This document shows, in pieces, positions 36,002 through 45,452 of a stretch of 64,000 bases of DNA. The stretch is taken from positions 1 through 64,000 of the forward strand of contig JADKGF010000020.1 in the NCBI GenBank assembly GCA_016717105.1. The letters run 5' to 3'. Position 1 is the stretch's first letter, and each line of letters opens with the position of its first letter. The position numbers were made by a program, and so were the translations under genes. Below the pieces are notes generated by a model, which searched no databases, was not told the DNA's origin, and saw nothing but the letters and a program-made list of their open reading frames with translations. This DNA is from Saprospiraceae bacterium. Lineage in GTDB: Bacteria; Bacteroidota; Bacteroidia; Chitinophagales; Saprospiraceae.

Positions 36002-39000
36002 ATGCTCTATAAAAAACCACCTAAATTTTTAAGAATGAATAATTTAATCAAAAATATTTACAGCATGTTTGATGCTTCCCTTTTTCGTAGTTGGATACTC
36101 TGCATCTCTTTCTGTATCTTAATTTTACCTATCGCTTTTAGTCAATGTTATTCTACGGTTGGCAATACCTTGACTTTTACTACAAGTGGTCAAAACACTA
36201 ATAGTAATTATTCTACCCTATATCTTTTGACTGATTACTCAGGAAATATTTTGGCGTCTTCAACAACCAATAGTTTTCCAGCAAACAATGCCGGCCTTTT
36301 TAAAATTTATGGTCTTAATTATCTAACATCTGCCGGTATTCTTAATACAAGTGTAGGTAACAATATTTCCAACATAAGTGGTAGCTGTTTTGATATCAGT
36401 CAACCTTTCGAAGCGCTTATTTGTCCTGCTCCAGGTTCTACCTGTCAGACTTTTGATGGTCTATATTCCTTCAATTCTACTGGTGGAAATACGGCCATTT
36501 CTACCGTATTTGTACTTACTTCATTGGATCAAACCATCTCTCAAATAAGTACAACTCCTTCTTTTTCTGGCATCCCTGCAGGTGATTACCTTATTTTCCC
36601 TGTCAATTATATGGATATTAACGGCCTGACTATTGGCGCTAATTTTAAAAATATCTCCGGTAATTGCTTTGATGTCGGAAATCCACTTTTCATTAAAAGT
36701 TGTCTCTCTTGCTCGGTCTCAATCGGGGAAGATATTGATTTGTGTCAAAGCCAATCTATTGTTTTGACTTCATCTTCGGCTACTAGCGGTTCCTATACTT
36801 GGAGCACTGGTCAGACTGGAAATAGTATCATGGTTACGCCTACACAAAGCACGCAAACCTATGCTGTAACTTTTACAAATTCTGAAGGTTGCACGGCTCA
36901 AGATAATATCATCGTCAATATTTTAGGCAATCCTGTCTCTAATGCTGGCGCGGATCAAACCATTTGTGCCGGTCAAAGTGCTACCTTAACTGCTCAACCT
37001 GTACCCGGCGCTACCTACCATTGGAGTAATGGTGCTACATCACAATCTATTACCGTTTCTCCATCCGCATCCCAAACCTATACTTTGACAGTAACCAAAG
37101 GCGATTGTTTTTCGGTTAGCGATGTTGACGTGACTGTTAATATTTTACCTACTGTAACCATTGCTGGCGATAATGTCATCTGTAACGGCACTAGTACTTC
37201 TTTGACCGCAAGTGGTGGCAATATTTATGCTTGGAGCAATGGTAGTACTACATCAACCATAACGGTGAGTCCAACAACCACTACTACTTACACAGTCACT
37301 GTAAGTGATGCTAATGGCTGCTCTGCTTCTGAAAGCATTATGGTCTCTGTTTCTAATTGCGATTTGTGTACTGTTTATAATTGCGATATTGCCTGCAACG
37401 AATGTGCCGGTGATATTAGTTTTTCTGCAAGCAGCGGCAACCCACTTTTGACCAATTCTTTTGCTTTGGTCGATGGTACCGGTGTAATTTTACAATTGTC
37501 AACTGGTAATACTTTCTCTAACGTTAACAGTGGTATTTACTTTATATTTGGTATCAATTATGATGACACTAAGTCGTACAGTGGACTCCAAATCGGTGGC
37601 AATATTTATGCTGTCACCGGTGATTGTTTGGATCTAGGGCAACCTTATGTCATTAAAGTTTGTGATAATCCAAATCCTCTCATTTCTGGCAATGATCAAA
37701 TTTGTGCCGGAAATAATACATCTTTATCTTCAACAGGTGGGACTAGTTATATCTGGAGTAATGGTATGACCGCTTCTTCTATCACCGTAAGTCCAACTGT
37801 GACAACCACTTATTCCGTAACTGTTACTAATGCTAATGGTTGTTCGACCATCGCAGATACGACCATCACTGTCAATAACTGCGGACAAATAGGAAATTTC
37901 GTCTGGGAAGATCTCAATGCTAACGGCATTCAAGACCTTGGAGAGCCCGGTATCGAAGGCGTACATGTCATTTTACTTAAAAATGGAACTCAAGTAGCAT
38001 CAACATTTACAGATCCTAATGGTATGTATCTATTTTCTGAGCTAGCGCCCGGTGATTATGTCCTTATGTTTGAACAACCTTCAGGTTACACAGCAACTAC
38101 GGCCAATCAAGGTACAGATGGTGCCAATAGTGATGCCAATGCATTAACTGCACTCACTAATGTTTATACCGTTAGTGGCGATTATACCAATCTTGATATT
38201 GACGCTGGTTATTATAAACTCGCCAAACTAGGAAATTTTGTGTGGGAAGACATCAATAAAAATGGCTCCCAGGATGCTAATGAACCTGGCATTGAAAATG
38301 TTCAGGTGATCCTAAGTGGTACTACTGGATCTGGTGTGAGTGTCAATCTTTCAACATTCACGGACCAATTGGGTATGTATATGTTTAGTGATTTAATACC
38401 CGGCTCTTATACAGTTACTTTTGTTAAACCTAATGCGGATTATTCCATCACTACTAAAGACGCTAATGCCGATGATGCGCGCGATAGTGATGCTAATCCT
38501 ACATCTGGTGTGACTGAGTCTATTGTATTAACTTCTGGCGAATATAACCAAACAATTGATGCAGGGATGCACCAATGTTCTACTGTTGGTGATTATGTGT
38601 GGTTGGATAATGGATCTATCCCTAATGTCCAAGATGCAGGTGATGTCGGTTTGAATGGCATCGTTGTAGAATTATATTCCACTTCAAATCCTTCTACGCC
38701 TTTACAATCGGTATTAACAGATATAAATCCTGAAACGAATACTTCTGGTTTTTATCAGTTTGATGTTTGTACGCCCGGTACCTATTTCATTAAAGTGGTG
38801 AAAGCTAGTACATACAATTTTGTAAACCCTGGATTGAGTACTGAAGATGCGGACAGTGATATTACCGATGCCATAAGTGGTGTAACAACAACTTTTACAG
38901 TGGATTACGGGGTCAATATTTCTAATATCGATATTGGTTTAATGACGATTCCATTACCTGTAAAACTGACTGAATTCGCAGGTAGCAGAGATAAAGAAAA

Positions 39001-39523
39001 TAACGAAAATGACCTTTATTGGGTGACTGCTTCTGAAATAAATAATGACTTCTTCATCCTAGAAAGATCGGTTAATGGAAGTCCCTTTGTAGAGATTGCA
39101 ACGATCGATGGCGCTGGCAATTCTAATACCTCAGTACTGTACGAGTACACTGACGTTGATTCAAAACAATCAGGTACTTATGTATATAGGCTGATTCAGA
39201 CAGATTTCGATGGAAGGACTGAAGTATTCGGGCCTGTTACCATTCAAGTCGTAGAATCTGCTGATTTAAATGTGAAATTGTACCCAAATCCTAGCTTTAA
39301 TACCTCCTTTTTAGAAATCAATACACCTGTAGGTGCTAAAATTGAAGGTCACATTTTTGATGCCTCAGGCAAATTAATAGGCGGTCAATTATTTGATACC
39401 GTTGTAGATGACGGGTATTTTACTTATAGACTTGATGCTCAATCTTTTGCTGAAGGCGTTTATACCATCCGACTCATCATCGATGGTCAAGTGAAATCCT
39501 TAAGATGGATTGTTATTAAATAA
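36002..39523 (+). CDS. Large T9SS surface protein with PKD/Ig-like and SdrD B-like domains
   Basis: The frame codes 1173 residues. The real start is probably ATG 36035 or 36065, just ahead of the signal peptide (SWILCISFCILILPIAFSQ). Cys-rich ~90-residue modules (about 45-240, 450-550) alternate with Ig-like repeats carrying YxWSxG and ITVSPTxTTTYTVTVT motifs. Three SdrD B-like domains follow (IGNFVWEDLNANGIQDLGEP, LGNFVWEDINKNGSQDANEP, VGDYVWLDNGSIPNVQDAGD), which usually bind Ca2+. The end is LPVKLTEFAG and a T9SS type A tail (KLYPNPSFNTSFLEI ... GVYTIRLIIDG). A stalk-like adhesin is the likely role. Confidence 0.88.
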   Translation: MLYKKPPKFLRMNNLIKNIYSMFDASLFRSWILCISFCILILPIAFSQCYSTVGNTLTFTTSGQNTNSNYSTLYLLTDYSGNILASSTTNSFPANNAGLFKIYGLNYLTSAGILNTSVGNNISNISGSCFDISQPFEALICPAPGSTCQTFDGLYSFNSTGGNTAISTVFVLTSLDQTISQISTTPSFSGIPAGDYLIFPVNYMDINGLTIGANFKNISGNCFDVGNPLFIKSCLSCSVSIGEDIDLCQSQSIVLTSSSATSGSYTWSTGQTGNSIMVTPTQSTQTYAVTFTNSEGCTAQDNIIVNILGNPVSNAGADQTICAGQSATLTAQPVPGATYHWSNGATSQSITVSPSASQTYTLTVTKGDCFSVSDVDVTVNILPTVTIAGDNVICNGTSTSLTASGGNIYAWSNGSTTSTITVSPTTTTTYTVTVSDANGCSASESIMVSVSNCDLCTVYNCDIACNECAGDISFSASSGNPLLTNSFALVDGTGVILQLSTGNTFSNVNSGIYFIFGINYDDTKSYSGLQIGGNIYAVTGDCLDLGQPYVIKVCDNPNPLISGNDQICAGNNTSLSSTGGTSYIWSNGMTASSITVSPTVTTTYSVTVTNANGCSTIADTTITVNNCGQIGNFVWEDLNANGIQDLGEPGIEGVHVILLKNGTQVASTFTDPNGMYLFSELAPGDYVLMFEQPSGYTATTANQGTDGANSDANALTALTNVYTVSGDYTNLDIDAGYYKLAKLGNFVWEDINKNGSQDANEPGIENVQVILSGTTGSGVSVNLSTFTDQLGMYMFSDLIPGSYTVTFVKPNADYSITTKDANADDARDSDANPTSGVTESIVLTSGEYNQTIDAGMHQCSTVGDYVWLDNGSIPNVQDAGDVGLNGIVVELYSTSNPSTPLQSVLTDINPETNTSGFYQFDVCTPGTYFIKVVKASTYNFVNPGLSTEDADSDITDAISGVTTTFTVDYGVNISNIDIGLMTIPLPVKLTEFAGSRDKENNENDLYWVTASEINNDFFILERSVNGSPFVEIATIDGAGNSNTSVLYEYTDVDSKQSGTYVYRLIQTDFDGRTEVFGPVTIQVVESADLNVKLYPNPSFNTSFLEINTPVGAKIEGHIFDASGKLIGGQLFDTVVDDGYFTYRLDAQSFAEGVYTIRLIIDGQVKSLRWIVIK

Positions 39524-39551
39524 AGTTCAATATTCTTGGTTTTTAGGTGTT

Positions 39552-39586
39552 AAGAGTGGCTGCGACAGTAGTCACTCTTTTTTTTT
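39552..39586 (+). terminator. Rho-independent terminator ending the surface-protein island
   Basis: AAGAGTG (39552-39558) pairs with CACTCTT (39573-39579), with an inner CTG/CAG pairing, followed by a run of T. It is 29 bp after the SdrD-like gene. Confidence 0.85.
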
Positions 39587-39844
39587 ACTCCTATTTTAAC
39601 TTGAGATATGTATTTACATTTATATGAAAGCATCTATAAAATCAAATTTAAAAATCCTCACTCGCCCTCATTCAGCAAGTTGCTGTACAAAAAGTTTTCG
39701 GTTATGCCTTGAGTTCTTGGTTTATAGGATCCTGAATTTGTGATGATCTGCCATATTGTATGGCAAAATTTGGTCGGTGGCGTGCAGCCATTTCAAATTG
39801 CCCTTTGGGTGCAACATTATATGTGAAATATTACTCATACCTAA
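39587..39844. other. Spacer with no gene
   Basis: Sequence between two converging transcription units. I see no credible coding region or RNA, and no separate terminator for the minus-strand gene that ends at 39845. Confidence 0.4.
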
Positions 39845-40894
39845 TCAACTCTCTTCTTCATAATACAATATATAATATTTTTTGCCATCATCATCTGTAC
39901 CTTTCAAGATTTTGTTTTTATCGCCGTGGACGTAGATATGGAAGTTTTTGTCCAGTTTTATGATGCTTTTGAAGACGCGTGCATGCTTCTTGACGGCATA
40001 ATCCGATATATCGAAACGATCGTCTAGTGATGTGGCCTTTGTAGATTCATATTCTGATTTATAATCCTGAAAAGCTTCGATCACTTTCCCGTCTTTAAAT
40101 ACGCGTTCTTCGTATTCGACAATGTCAAATTTTTCGTTGTGCTTGAAGTAATCTTGTGACCTACGCATGACGGATGCTTCTTCGGCCTTGTCGGTATCAA
40201 ACTCTTTGGACATTCTGTCTTTGATAAAATCCTTGGTGGCTCGGATATAGTTTTTAGTATTTTGAAAATCATCATGAACTGGCGAAATCATTAGAAATTC
40301 TTCGCGCCAGTATTGTGCATCTTTGTATCTATTACTGTGATCGATATTACAAATCTTAAATCCTTCATCCCGATCCGTATTGAATATCAGGCACGCCTTA
40401 TCTACGGTAGCAGTATCAGTGCCAGTATCGTGCGAGAGGATAAAGGTGTGTTTATCTTGTTGCAGCTTGAGAAATTGGTTTTTATTTTCAGACTTGAAGA
40501 TGGCAATAGCATCACATACGGTATCATCCGCAAGTATTTGACTGAAATATGCGACAAACAATTCGCCAGATTTGATATTGGGATGCTTGGATTTTTCGTA
40601 CAAATGTCTGGCTATTTTGACAGATTGTTCGTGCAGACAAGATGGATCATCAAAGATATTGGCACAAAAATTATACACAGGATTGAGTTCCAATTCCCCT
40701 GTAGGAAAAGAAAAACAAAAATATTCTGGTTCCTTAAATGATTTAAGGAAGTATGATTTCAAGGTTTCATTGAGCGTCTGATCTTCTACATTTACTGCTG
40801 CAGATGAGTAGATTATATCTTCATTATCGTGTTGATTGCCGATGATATGGGCAGCTACACTTTGCAATATGGCTTCGTTATGGTGGATCATCAT
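39845..40894 (-). CDS. YejK/NdpA-like nucleoid-associated protein
   Basis: A protein of about 349 residues when started at ATG 40894 (MMIHHNEAILQSVAAHIIGN). The longer frame upstream overlaps the next gene and is not credible. The N-terminal HHNEAILQSVAAHIIGN-like opening, the AYF central part (ELFVAYFSQILADD) and the FKICNIDHSNRYKDAQYWREE segment match the 37-kDa nucleoid-associated family. Those proteins bind DNA and are linked to cell-wide chromosome organisation. It lies 92 bp downstream of the gene at 40987-42342 on the same strand. Confidence 0.75.
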   Translation of the reverse strand: MMIHHNEAILQSVAAHIIGNQHDNEDIIYSSAAVNVEDQTLNETLKSYFLKSFKEPEYFCFSFPTGELELNPVYNFCANIFDDPSCLHEQSVKIARHLYEKSKHPNIKSGELFVAYFSQILADDTVCDAIAIFKSENKNQFLKLQQDKHTFILSHDTGTDTATVDKACLIFNTDRDEGFKICNIDHSNRYKDAQYWREEFLMISPVHDDFQNTKNYIRATKDFIKDRMSKEFDTDKAEEASVMRRSQDYFKHNEKFDIVEYEERVFKDGKVIEAFQDYKSEYESTKATSLDDRFDISDYAVKKHARVFKSIIKLDKNFHIYVHGDKNKILKGTDDDGKKYYILYYEEES

Positions 40895-40986
40895 TAGGTT
40901 TGATCGTAAGAAATGACAAAGATAACATTTGTTGAAATAAACATGATTTATATGAAATTTTGGTGACACCAATTTTGAAAACACCT

Positions 40987-42342
40987 TTACTCCACCACCT
41001 GCTTGAGCAACCAATCTCTGTCGGGAAGTAATTTTTCATCCCTAATGTTTTTTGCCAATTTGTTTTTAGCATTTTTGTCATATGGATTGAGTCGCATGAG
41101 CTTGCGTGTATAACGCACGATATTAGAGTAATTGGTCTTATGGTAGCCAATGATTTTTTTGCGTGTGAGATACACCTGCATGGCATCCAAATGTGAGTCC
41201 AACAATCTTTCCTGCTTGGTTTCAAAATATATTTTCAACATCAGCGTCTTGGCAAAAAGATTGGACAAATGGTCGTCTGAGTCCACATAACGCAAGGCAT
41301 CTAGTGCATCCTGATATTGTTGTTTGGCATAAAAGATATTGGCCATATTAAAATTAAAGGCGCCATCTTTTTCCTCTTTCCGCAGGTATTGCACATTGTC
41401 TGTCGATATCTGCGCCGCATCTTCATATCTGCCCATCCGTATCGCGATGGTATTGATATTGCGATACGTGTTTTTTGAAAGATAACCGTTTGTCAACAAA
41501 TATTTTCTGTTGAGCGCTGTAATGTAATAATCGAGCAATTGCTGACTAAATGCCTTGTCTCCCAGATTGTGTTTTCTGATACAATAATTGATAGCCTGAA
41601 AGTATAAGGTTTTCAGCTCTTCCGCAGGAAAAAAAGCCGTATTTTCTTCGAGATCCTTACCGAATCGCTCAAACCACATCTGTTCATCCGGTTCATAAAT
41701 CATCTTGATCGCATAATAATAAAGAGAAACACAAGGTATATCTAGATACTTTTTACGGATGATATATGGCTCTAAGAAATCAATAAAATCGGTATTAATT
41801 TTTTTGGAAATTAGTGCTGACTGATGCGCTAATGAAACGATTTCCATGAGTTTTTTGCTGATGAATGCGACTTCGCTATGGGTAATAATATCTTCGGCTT
41901 CAGCATTGGAGAATCTGTTTTTTAATTGGTCAAATTGCCATCGTTCGTATTGTATATCTGAGACAAACTGAAAATAACTGGCGTTTTTTAGATCTTTACT
42001 ACACTGCTTGGAAGCCCGCTGAAAATGCTCACTGAATAATTTATCATCCTCACTGCTTCTATAATGCGACAAAAGTGATTTTTCCATAAACTCTGTGGAA
42101 GATAGTGCTTGATTTATCACGATATATTTTTCGATCATACGACAGAGATCACTCATGATTAGCCGATCTTCGACAGGAATATTTTTAGTAGCTGTACTTG
42201 ATGGTGATTTTTCCAATATTTTTTGAAGATATTGCACATGTTTTATAGAGCCATTCATCAGTTTTGTAGGTATCAAAGATAAGATCACGGCAAAATCATC
42301 TTTAGGCAAAGTAGAAATTATATGTTCTAATTTAGTGTTCAT
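40987..42342 (-). CDS. Helical (TPR-like) protein, function unknown
   Basis: The 451-residue soluble, almost entirely helical protein has no signal peptide. The C-terminal third has TPR-like helix pairs (FNFNMANIFYAKQQYQDALD, ALRYVDSDDHLSNLFAKTLM). I do not recognise a named family. Similar lone helical-repeat proteins of this size are frequent in Saprospiria-like genomes. It probably shares a transcript with the YejK-like gene. ATG 42342 is the first and natural start, with a 172-bp divergent spacer to the cohesin-like gene. Confidence 0.65.
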   Translation of the reverse strand: MNTKLEHIISTLPKDDFAVILSLIPTKLMNGSIKHVQYLQKILEKSPSSTATKNIPVEDRLIMSDLCRMIEKYIVINQALSSTEFMEKSLLSHYRSSEDDKLFSEHFQRASKQCSKDLKNASYFQFVSDIQYERWQFDQLKNRFSNAEAEDIITHSEVAFISKKLMEIVSLAHQSALISKKINTDFIDFLEPYIIRKKYLDIPCVSLYYYAIKMIYEPDEQMWFERFGKDLEENTAFFPAEELKTLYFQAINYCIRKHNLGDKAFSQQLLDYYITALNRKYLLTNGYLSKNTYRNINTIAIRMGRYEDAAQISTDNVQYLRKEEKDGAFNFNMANIFYAKQQYQDALDALRYVDSDDHLSNLFAKTLMLKIYFETKQERLLDSHLDAMQVYLTRKKIIGYHKTNYSNIVRYTRKLMRLNPYDKNAKNKLAKNIRDEKLLPDRDWLLKQVVE

Positions 42343-42514
42343 TCATGAAGTATTTACTACAAATTAATTTTATAATATATTGACTATAAATAATTTAATT
42401 AACATATTTATTATAATTATTGCTACAAATGTAATAAATTGTAATTTTTTAACCAAATATTAACCATGATATTTGTATTGTTTTTAATCTGAAACCCAGG
42501 AATATATCTTTTTT

Positions 42515-44697
42515 ATGAAACTTTTTACATTACATATCATCTTTCTCTTGCTTCCCCTGGCAGGTATGATGGCCCAATCCTGTCCCGACACGGTCAGGCT
42601 TAAAATCATGTCGAGGTTTGACGGTCCAGACCTTACAGTGGATATATTGGTCGAAAATTTTAAAGATATCGAAGGCTTCCAATTCGGCATGAACTATGAC
42701 GTAGATATGATGAGACTCAAATTGGTTTCTTCACCCATTACTTCTTTTAATGCCGATAATTTTTCTGATAATAAAAAAGGAAATATTCGATTTTTTTGGC
42801 TCACCAATAACGCAGAATCACTACCAGATGGAACTGCCATCTTGTCTATGAAATTTTCAGCACAGCAAATTTCCAGTACAGGATTTATAAACATTAGTGA
42901 TAAACAGCTACCCTTAGAATTTGTAAATAATAAACTAGAGACACTTTGTGTCGAGACAGATTATAAAGAGATACTGTCAGACGGATATACGATTTCTGGT
43001 AGATTGATTCATGACAAACAGGAAAATTGCACCTTAGATGCTATAGAAAAAGGGCTCAGTAATTGGATGATAGAAATGTCCAGTTTGGGTGTAAAATACT
43101 ACAGAACGACTAGTGAAGACGGATCGTACACTTTTACGGTACCTAACGGAATTTATACACTCAGAGTCCTACCTAGGAATGAATACTGGCAGATTTGTGA
43201 CGACGTGATCAATACTTTTGTATCAGGAAGTAATGTAACAAATCAACACTTCTTGCTCAGGAATTCCAGCCTTGTGCAAGAATAAAAACAGATATTTCTA
43301 CAGCTTCACTACAGCGATGCAAGGACAATACCTACTATCTAATCTATGAAAACCAAGGTAATATCCAAGTCGATGACGTCAATATACGAGTAGATTTTGA
43401 TGATGAATATATGCAATTTGTAGGAAGTAATTATCCCGATTTCACACTCGGAGCTGGCTTTGTAAATTTCGATATAGGTACATTAGATATAAATAAAGTG
43501 GATACTATTGCAGTGAACTTACATCTTCTGTGCGACAACACCACGGATGGGCAGACCCATTGTGTGACTGCCACTGCTACACCCAATGCTCCATGTATCG
43601 TCACACCCGAATGGTCAGGCGCCAAACTCGAATTGGAAGCATCATGCGACCGTATAAATAACAAAGTCAAATTTTCTATCAAGAACAATGGTCTTGGTGA
43701 TATGAAAAATGCAAAAACATATATCGTAACAGAAGATGATGTCATGCGACCACCGAAAACACTTAAACTTGATCAGTTTGAAGCTTTGGATCTTGAGTTT
43801 CCGGCAAACGGAAAGACATACCGAATCATGGCTACACAAGATAACGGCTTTCCTTTTGAGTCACAAGCAATCACAAAGGCCATCGAAGCATGTGGCACTA
43901 ATTTCTCAGGTAATTACAGCAAAGGTTTTGTTACTATCTTCGAAGAAAGCGACCGTGATGTTTTTGTAGATACAGATTGCCAACAAAGTGTAACAGTTCT
44001 GGAAGAAAATGAAATGGTAGGATTTCCAATAGGATATGGAGATACACATTTTATAAATAAAGGTACAAAAATAGATTATTTAGTCAGGTTTGACAATCCT
44101 GGAAAAGATACGGTCGATAATGTCATTATAAAATGTAAGATACCTTATGGGCTTGATATTTCTACTTTACAAATGGGATCATCTAGCCACATGTACGATT
44201 ACCGTTTTAATCAAGAAAGAGATCTGGTTATCAATTTTGAAAATATACAATTACCAGACAGTCTCGCTTCTGATGGCAATGCAAATGGTTATGTAAAATT
44301 TAAAATTACACCATCATCTGCGCTCAATAACGGAGACAGCATTCGATTGCAAGCTAGAATTTTATACGACTTCAATACACCGGTTTATACCAAAGATGTA
44401 TTTCACATTATAGGTACAGATTTTATAATCTCTGGCACAGAATGGGCTGCGATTCCATTAGATATGGGCATATTTCCCAATCCAACAACGTCAGAGATCG
44501 CAATAGATACAAGGGAAGTACAATTCGGCACAGGCAGCTATGATCTGATCAATCAATATGGTCAGTCTATCGTTACCGGGGAATTGGTTCACGGACGAAA
44601 TGGAATCCAATGTGCACATCTGCCGAATGGCGTTTATCATATAAAAATCCGATTGGATAACCAACATGCAGCAACAGTGCGCATTATAAAATTGTAA
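42515..44697 (+). pseudogene. Cohesin-like T9SS surface protein, split by a one-base frameshift
   Basis: The first frame (42515-43285) has a signal peptide (ending GMMAQ) and a cohesin-like beta domain (about 20-150, VDILVENFKDIEGFQFGMNY). A SdrD/CnaB-like segment follows (GLSNWMIEMSSLGVKYYRTT). The second frame carries on from CAG at 43258 as QEFQPCARIKTDISTASLQR, CKDNTYYLIYENQG, then a DUF11-like repeat and a T9SS type A tail (GIFPNPTTSEIAID ... GVYHIKIRLD). Adding one C at 43258 (CTCCAG for CTCAG) restores one 728-codon protein. No slippery site is evident, so this is either a real lesion or an assembly indel. Intact, it would be a secreted cohesin-bearing protein beside two dockerin-bearing ones. 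Confidence 0.8.
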
Positions 44698-44772
44698 ATT
44701 TTTTTCCAATACACGTCCCTCTTCCTGTGAATTACGAAAACCAATAAAGATGCAATATTAGGGAAACTTTGA

Positions 44773-44812
44773 AAAGATGCTGCGCCAGTAAAGACTGATG
44801 CGGCATCTTTTA
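44773..44812 (+). terminator. Rho-independent terminator
   Basis: AAAGATGCTGC (44773-44783) pairs with GCGGCATCTTT (44800-44810), with one G-T, then T-rich sequence. The same stem core recurs at 47910-47944. Confidence 0.8.
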
Positions 44813-44858
44813 ATTCCTGATTTGAAAAAACATTTTCTAACTTATTAACCGTACAAAT

Positions 44859-45431
44859 ATGAAATATTTAACATCAACAATGCTTTTATTTATCTTGGCA
44901 CTTCAAATAAGTTTTGCTCAAACTTCTTCAGTTTCAGGCCAACTAGGAACTGGTGTAGGTATTTTATCTGGAAATCCGATTTTTACTGCAGTATTAACAA
45001 ATGTACAGACAGCCGAAAGGCAAACAATCCTGCTGACACAACCAGAATTCAAATTCAACAACATAGCAAATGGATATGATTATACACTGACTATAGAACA
45101 AAAAAATGATATCTATAATGTACTTAACGGCATTTCTACATTAGACTTGGTACTGATACAAAGACACATTTTGGGTATGCAGCTTATGCAGAGTGAATTA
45201 ATGCGGATCGCGGCCGATGTCAATGGTGATAAGTATATCTCCGTTTATGATATTGTTTTATTGAGAAAATTGATTTTAGGTATTTCTAGTACATTACCTG
45301 AATCATGGCGAATCCGCAATAAGATAGATTTAAGTCAGCATGCCATCCAAATCGTAAAGCTTTCCGAAGATGTCAACAATGCAGACTTTGTTTTAATCAA
45401 GGTAGGCGATATCAATGGAAATTCATATTAA
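44859..45431 (+). CDS. Small secreted dockerin-like protein
   Basis: The 190-residue protein has a signal peptide (1-20, ISFAQ), a short beta domain, and a C-terminal dockerin-like pair: NVLNGISTLDLVLIQRHILG and DVNGDKYISVYDIVLLRKLI. Each has the calcium-loop plus helix spacing of type I dockerins; the first loop is degenerate. There is no T9SS tail. It sits 21 bp before another dockerin-containing gene. It may dock to the cohesin-like protein encoded just upstream, but that is inference from domain pairing alone. Confidence 0.75.
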   Translation: MKYLTSTMLLFILALQISFAQTSSVSGQLGTGVGILSGNPIFTAVLTNVQTAERQTILLTQPEFKFNNIANGYDYTLTIEQKNDIYNVLNGISTLDLVLIQRHILGMQLMQSELMRIAADVNGDKYISVYDIVLLRKLILGISSTLPESWRIRNKIDLSQHAIQIVKLSEDVNNADFVLIKVGDINGNSY

Positions 45432-45452
45432 TATATTAAAAATCAATAAAAT

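Noticed and set aside
39760..39963. Plus-strand open frame of 67 codons
   Set aside because: It runs antisense into the YejK-like gene, lacks protein-like composition and has no ribosome-binding context.
40895..41014. Longer N-terminus for the YejK-like protein
   Set aside because: The extra 40 residues overlap the upstream gene and do not resemble the family; ATG 40894 gives the expected start.
43240..43290. Programmed ribosomal frameshifting in the cohesin-like gene
   Set aside because: No slippery heptamer, internal SD or downstream structure is evident; an indel explains it more simply.
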